Shown here: positions 62,823 to 64,000 of the stretch, piece by piece
Position numbering within the stretch: the stretch's first letter is position 1
Layout: every line of letters starts with the position of its first letter
Origin: Symbiodinium natans
Lineage: Eukaryota; Sar; Dinophyceae; Suessiales; Symbiodiniaceae
Length of the DNA stretch: 64,000 nt
Direction: 5' to 3'
Assembly: GCA_905221605.1 (NCBI GenBank)
Contig: CAJNDS010000990.1
Coordinates: forward strand, 505,235 to 569,234
Translations under genes and position numbers: made by a program
Notes under the pieces: generated by a model
What the model was told of the DNA's origin: nothing
Seen by the model: the letters and a program-made list of their open reading frames with translations, nothing else
Database searches by the model: none

Positions 62823-62935
62823 GGTTTAGGGTTTAGGGTTTAGGGCCCTAAACCCTAAACCCTAAACCCCTAAACCCTAAACCCTAAACCCCTAAACCCT
62901 AAACCCCCAAACCCTAAACCCTAAACCCTAAACCA
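62823..62935. repeat. Head-to-head telomere-type junction
   Basis: About three TTTAGGG units (62823-62846) abut about twelve CCCTAAA/CCCCTAAA units with no spacer; the junction is TTTAGGGCCCTAAA. Confidence 0.95.
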
Positions 62936-63057
62936 TTAGGTTTTCCGGCATTCAGATGTCTAATCCGTCATGCAGTAGAGCCCCAGGACCTCGACGAGAA
63001 TGTCGGCAGCTTCCAAGTCAGGACTCGAGCAACAGATGGGCCATGACTTGCTAGCAA

Positions 63058-63197
63058 GTTAGGGTTTAGGGTTTAGGGTTTGGGGTTTAGGGTTTAGGGT
63101 TTAGGGTTTAGGGTTTAGGGGTTTAGGGGATTTGGGGATTTTGGGTTTAGGGGTTCAGGGGGTTTAGGGTTAAGGGTTTAGGGGGTTAGGGCTCAGC
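63058..63197. repeat. TTTAGGG array degenerating to GGGATTTGGGG
   Basis: Eight clean heptamers, then irregular G-rich variants. A small CCCTAAA island follows at 63348-63369. Confidence 0.9.
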
Positions 63198-63608
63198 AAA
63201 CCGCAGCCCTGCGTGCGCTTTTTGTCTATGTGTCTTCGTTAGCACCGAAACATTGCTTGAGGCCGCAGAAGGAATGGCAACCCCCCGTCAATATGAATTG
63301 ATGCAAGCAAGGAAACCTTAGGTTTGAAGCTATCTGGCTTTGCAACACCCTAAACCCTAAACCCTAAGTAGCTAAAAGGCCGTCACTAGGCGAGTGGCCG
63401 TCCCATTCAAGAACAACACCTCCGCCAGAGGGATTCCAAGGGCCACCTCCAGGGATGCCGAATAATTACCCTAGAGCCTGCACCATTGGGTTTAGGGTTT
63501 ATCTGAAAGTAGACAGCGCGAATGCATGTGCAAAGGTATCCCTTTTGCGTTCGCTTGAGCCAGCGATCGTGTCGGTTTGCCTGCCAGCACCTGTCATGAC
63601 CAACAGCT

Positions 63609-64000
63609 TCACATGCTTGCTTTCACACCGGTATTATTCTTTTGGTCATGACTTGGTACGAGGCTAACAAGGTTGCCGCTCATCAACTTCTCTAGCGGCT
63701 CCGAATATGTAAGCCTCTTTGTGAGGCCATCCGCGATCATGCGGTCTGTGCTTGTCCAAAAGATCTTTGTACTGGGCTCATCCGGTGGCCGATCACTGGC
63801 CAAAGGGTCTCCTACACTCTGGCCTTTTTCACGCCAAAGCTCTTGCCTCAATGCACACAAGTCCACAGCAAGACGTTTGTCAGCCACAGATCCAGCTGCA
63901 GGGTTCATCAAATGTGACCACAAACTGAAGCAATCAGTCACCCAAGTGACGGAAACTCTGTCCTGAGCCTCCACCATCCACTGCGTCGCATTCATTTTGC
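63609..64000 (-). CDS. C-terminal end of a second copia-type gag-pol (RNase H region), partial
   Basis: Minus-strand frame entering from beyond the right edge and ending at 63609. It contains SVTWVTDCFSLWSHLMNP, ADKRLAVDLCALRQELWREK, then TKIFWTSTDRMIADGLTKRL. The pattern (aspartate-containing D-C-x-S-L, DKRLA-D-x-x-ALRQE-W, and W..TD.M.ADGLTK) is the end of copia-type RNase H as I know it from dinoflagellate polyproteins. It differs clearly from the complete element at 4756-12448, whose corresponding end reads RHVDLGHFYIQELVKEKRVI, so it is another lineage. The first in-window Met (63995) is not the true start. About 50 codons follow the last motif. Intactness cannot be judged. Confidence 0.8.
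   Translation of the reverse strand, partial: KMNATQWMVEAQDRVSVTWVTDCFSLWSHLMNPAAGSVADKRLAVDLCALRQELWREKGQSVGDPLASDRPPDEPSTKIFWTSTDRMIADGLTKRLTYSEPLEKLMSGNLVSLVPSHDQKNNTGVKASM

Overview
The window looks like nuclear DNA of a dinoflagellate, probably of the Symbiodiniaceae type. This is inferred from three things: (i) the retroelement proteins resemble families I know from dinoflagellate genomes; (ii) short telomere-type TTTAGGG islands are scattered through most of the window; (iii) there is a partial match to the dinoflagellate spliced leader. No bacterial-style operons, rRNA, CRISPR array or convincing tRNA gene is visible. All clearly recognisable coding sequence belongs to retroelements.

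Layout. 1-3723 (minus strand) is a decayed retroelement cut by the left edge: a small membrane-protein ORF, a long ORF1, then reverse transcriptase and RNase H broken by frameshifts. 3724-4540 is spacer with a ~120 bp direct repeat and a perfect hairpin. 4541-13020 was one tandem array of ~75 bp units into which a complete Ty1/copia-type LTR retrotransposon (4756-12448, minus strand) inserted. The element has 136 bp LTRs that look identical, a 5 bp target duplication (GTGAC), a primer binding site, a polypurine tract and an uninterrupted gag-pol frame with all catalytic residues. It also has two uncommon parts: a 5' region of about 1.49 kb with no ATG on the sense strand although it holds a 403-codon open frame, and a 3' ORF coding for a membrane segment plus a zinc-binding-like tail. 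A 12-nt motif (sense CGGGTGACACCG) recurs eight times along the element in different reading frames. Two more tandem arrays follow (13021-13930).

14.7-64 kb is different: gene-poor, with dozens of TTTAGGG/CCCTAAA islands in both orientations (none seen left of 14.7 kb), at least six families of ~100-125 bp inverted-repeat elements (MITE-like), one of them nested in another, several minisatellites, a composite trinucleotide array, and a few short stretches that could be exons. The telomere-type islands include repeated CCCTAAA...TTTAGGG pairs 77-119 bp apart, one direct head-to-head junction at 62846/62847, and blocks of 8-bp variants (TTTTAGGG, TTTAGGGG). The right edge holds the 3' end of a second, different copia-type polyprotein (minus strand, 63609-64000).

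Functionally the window is a retrotransposon and satellite landscape. The copia element looks young and possibly competent; the left element is dead or dying; the MITE-like families have no transposase here and would depend on enzymes encoded elsewhere. Host exons, if any, are listed with low confidence because splicing cannot be resolved from sequence reading alone.
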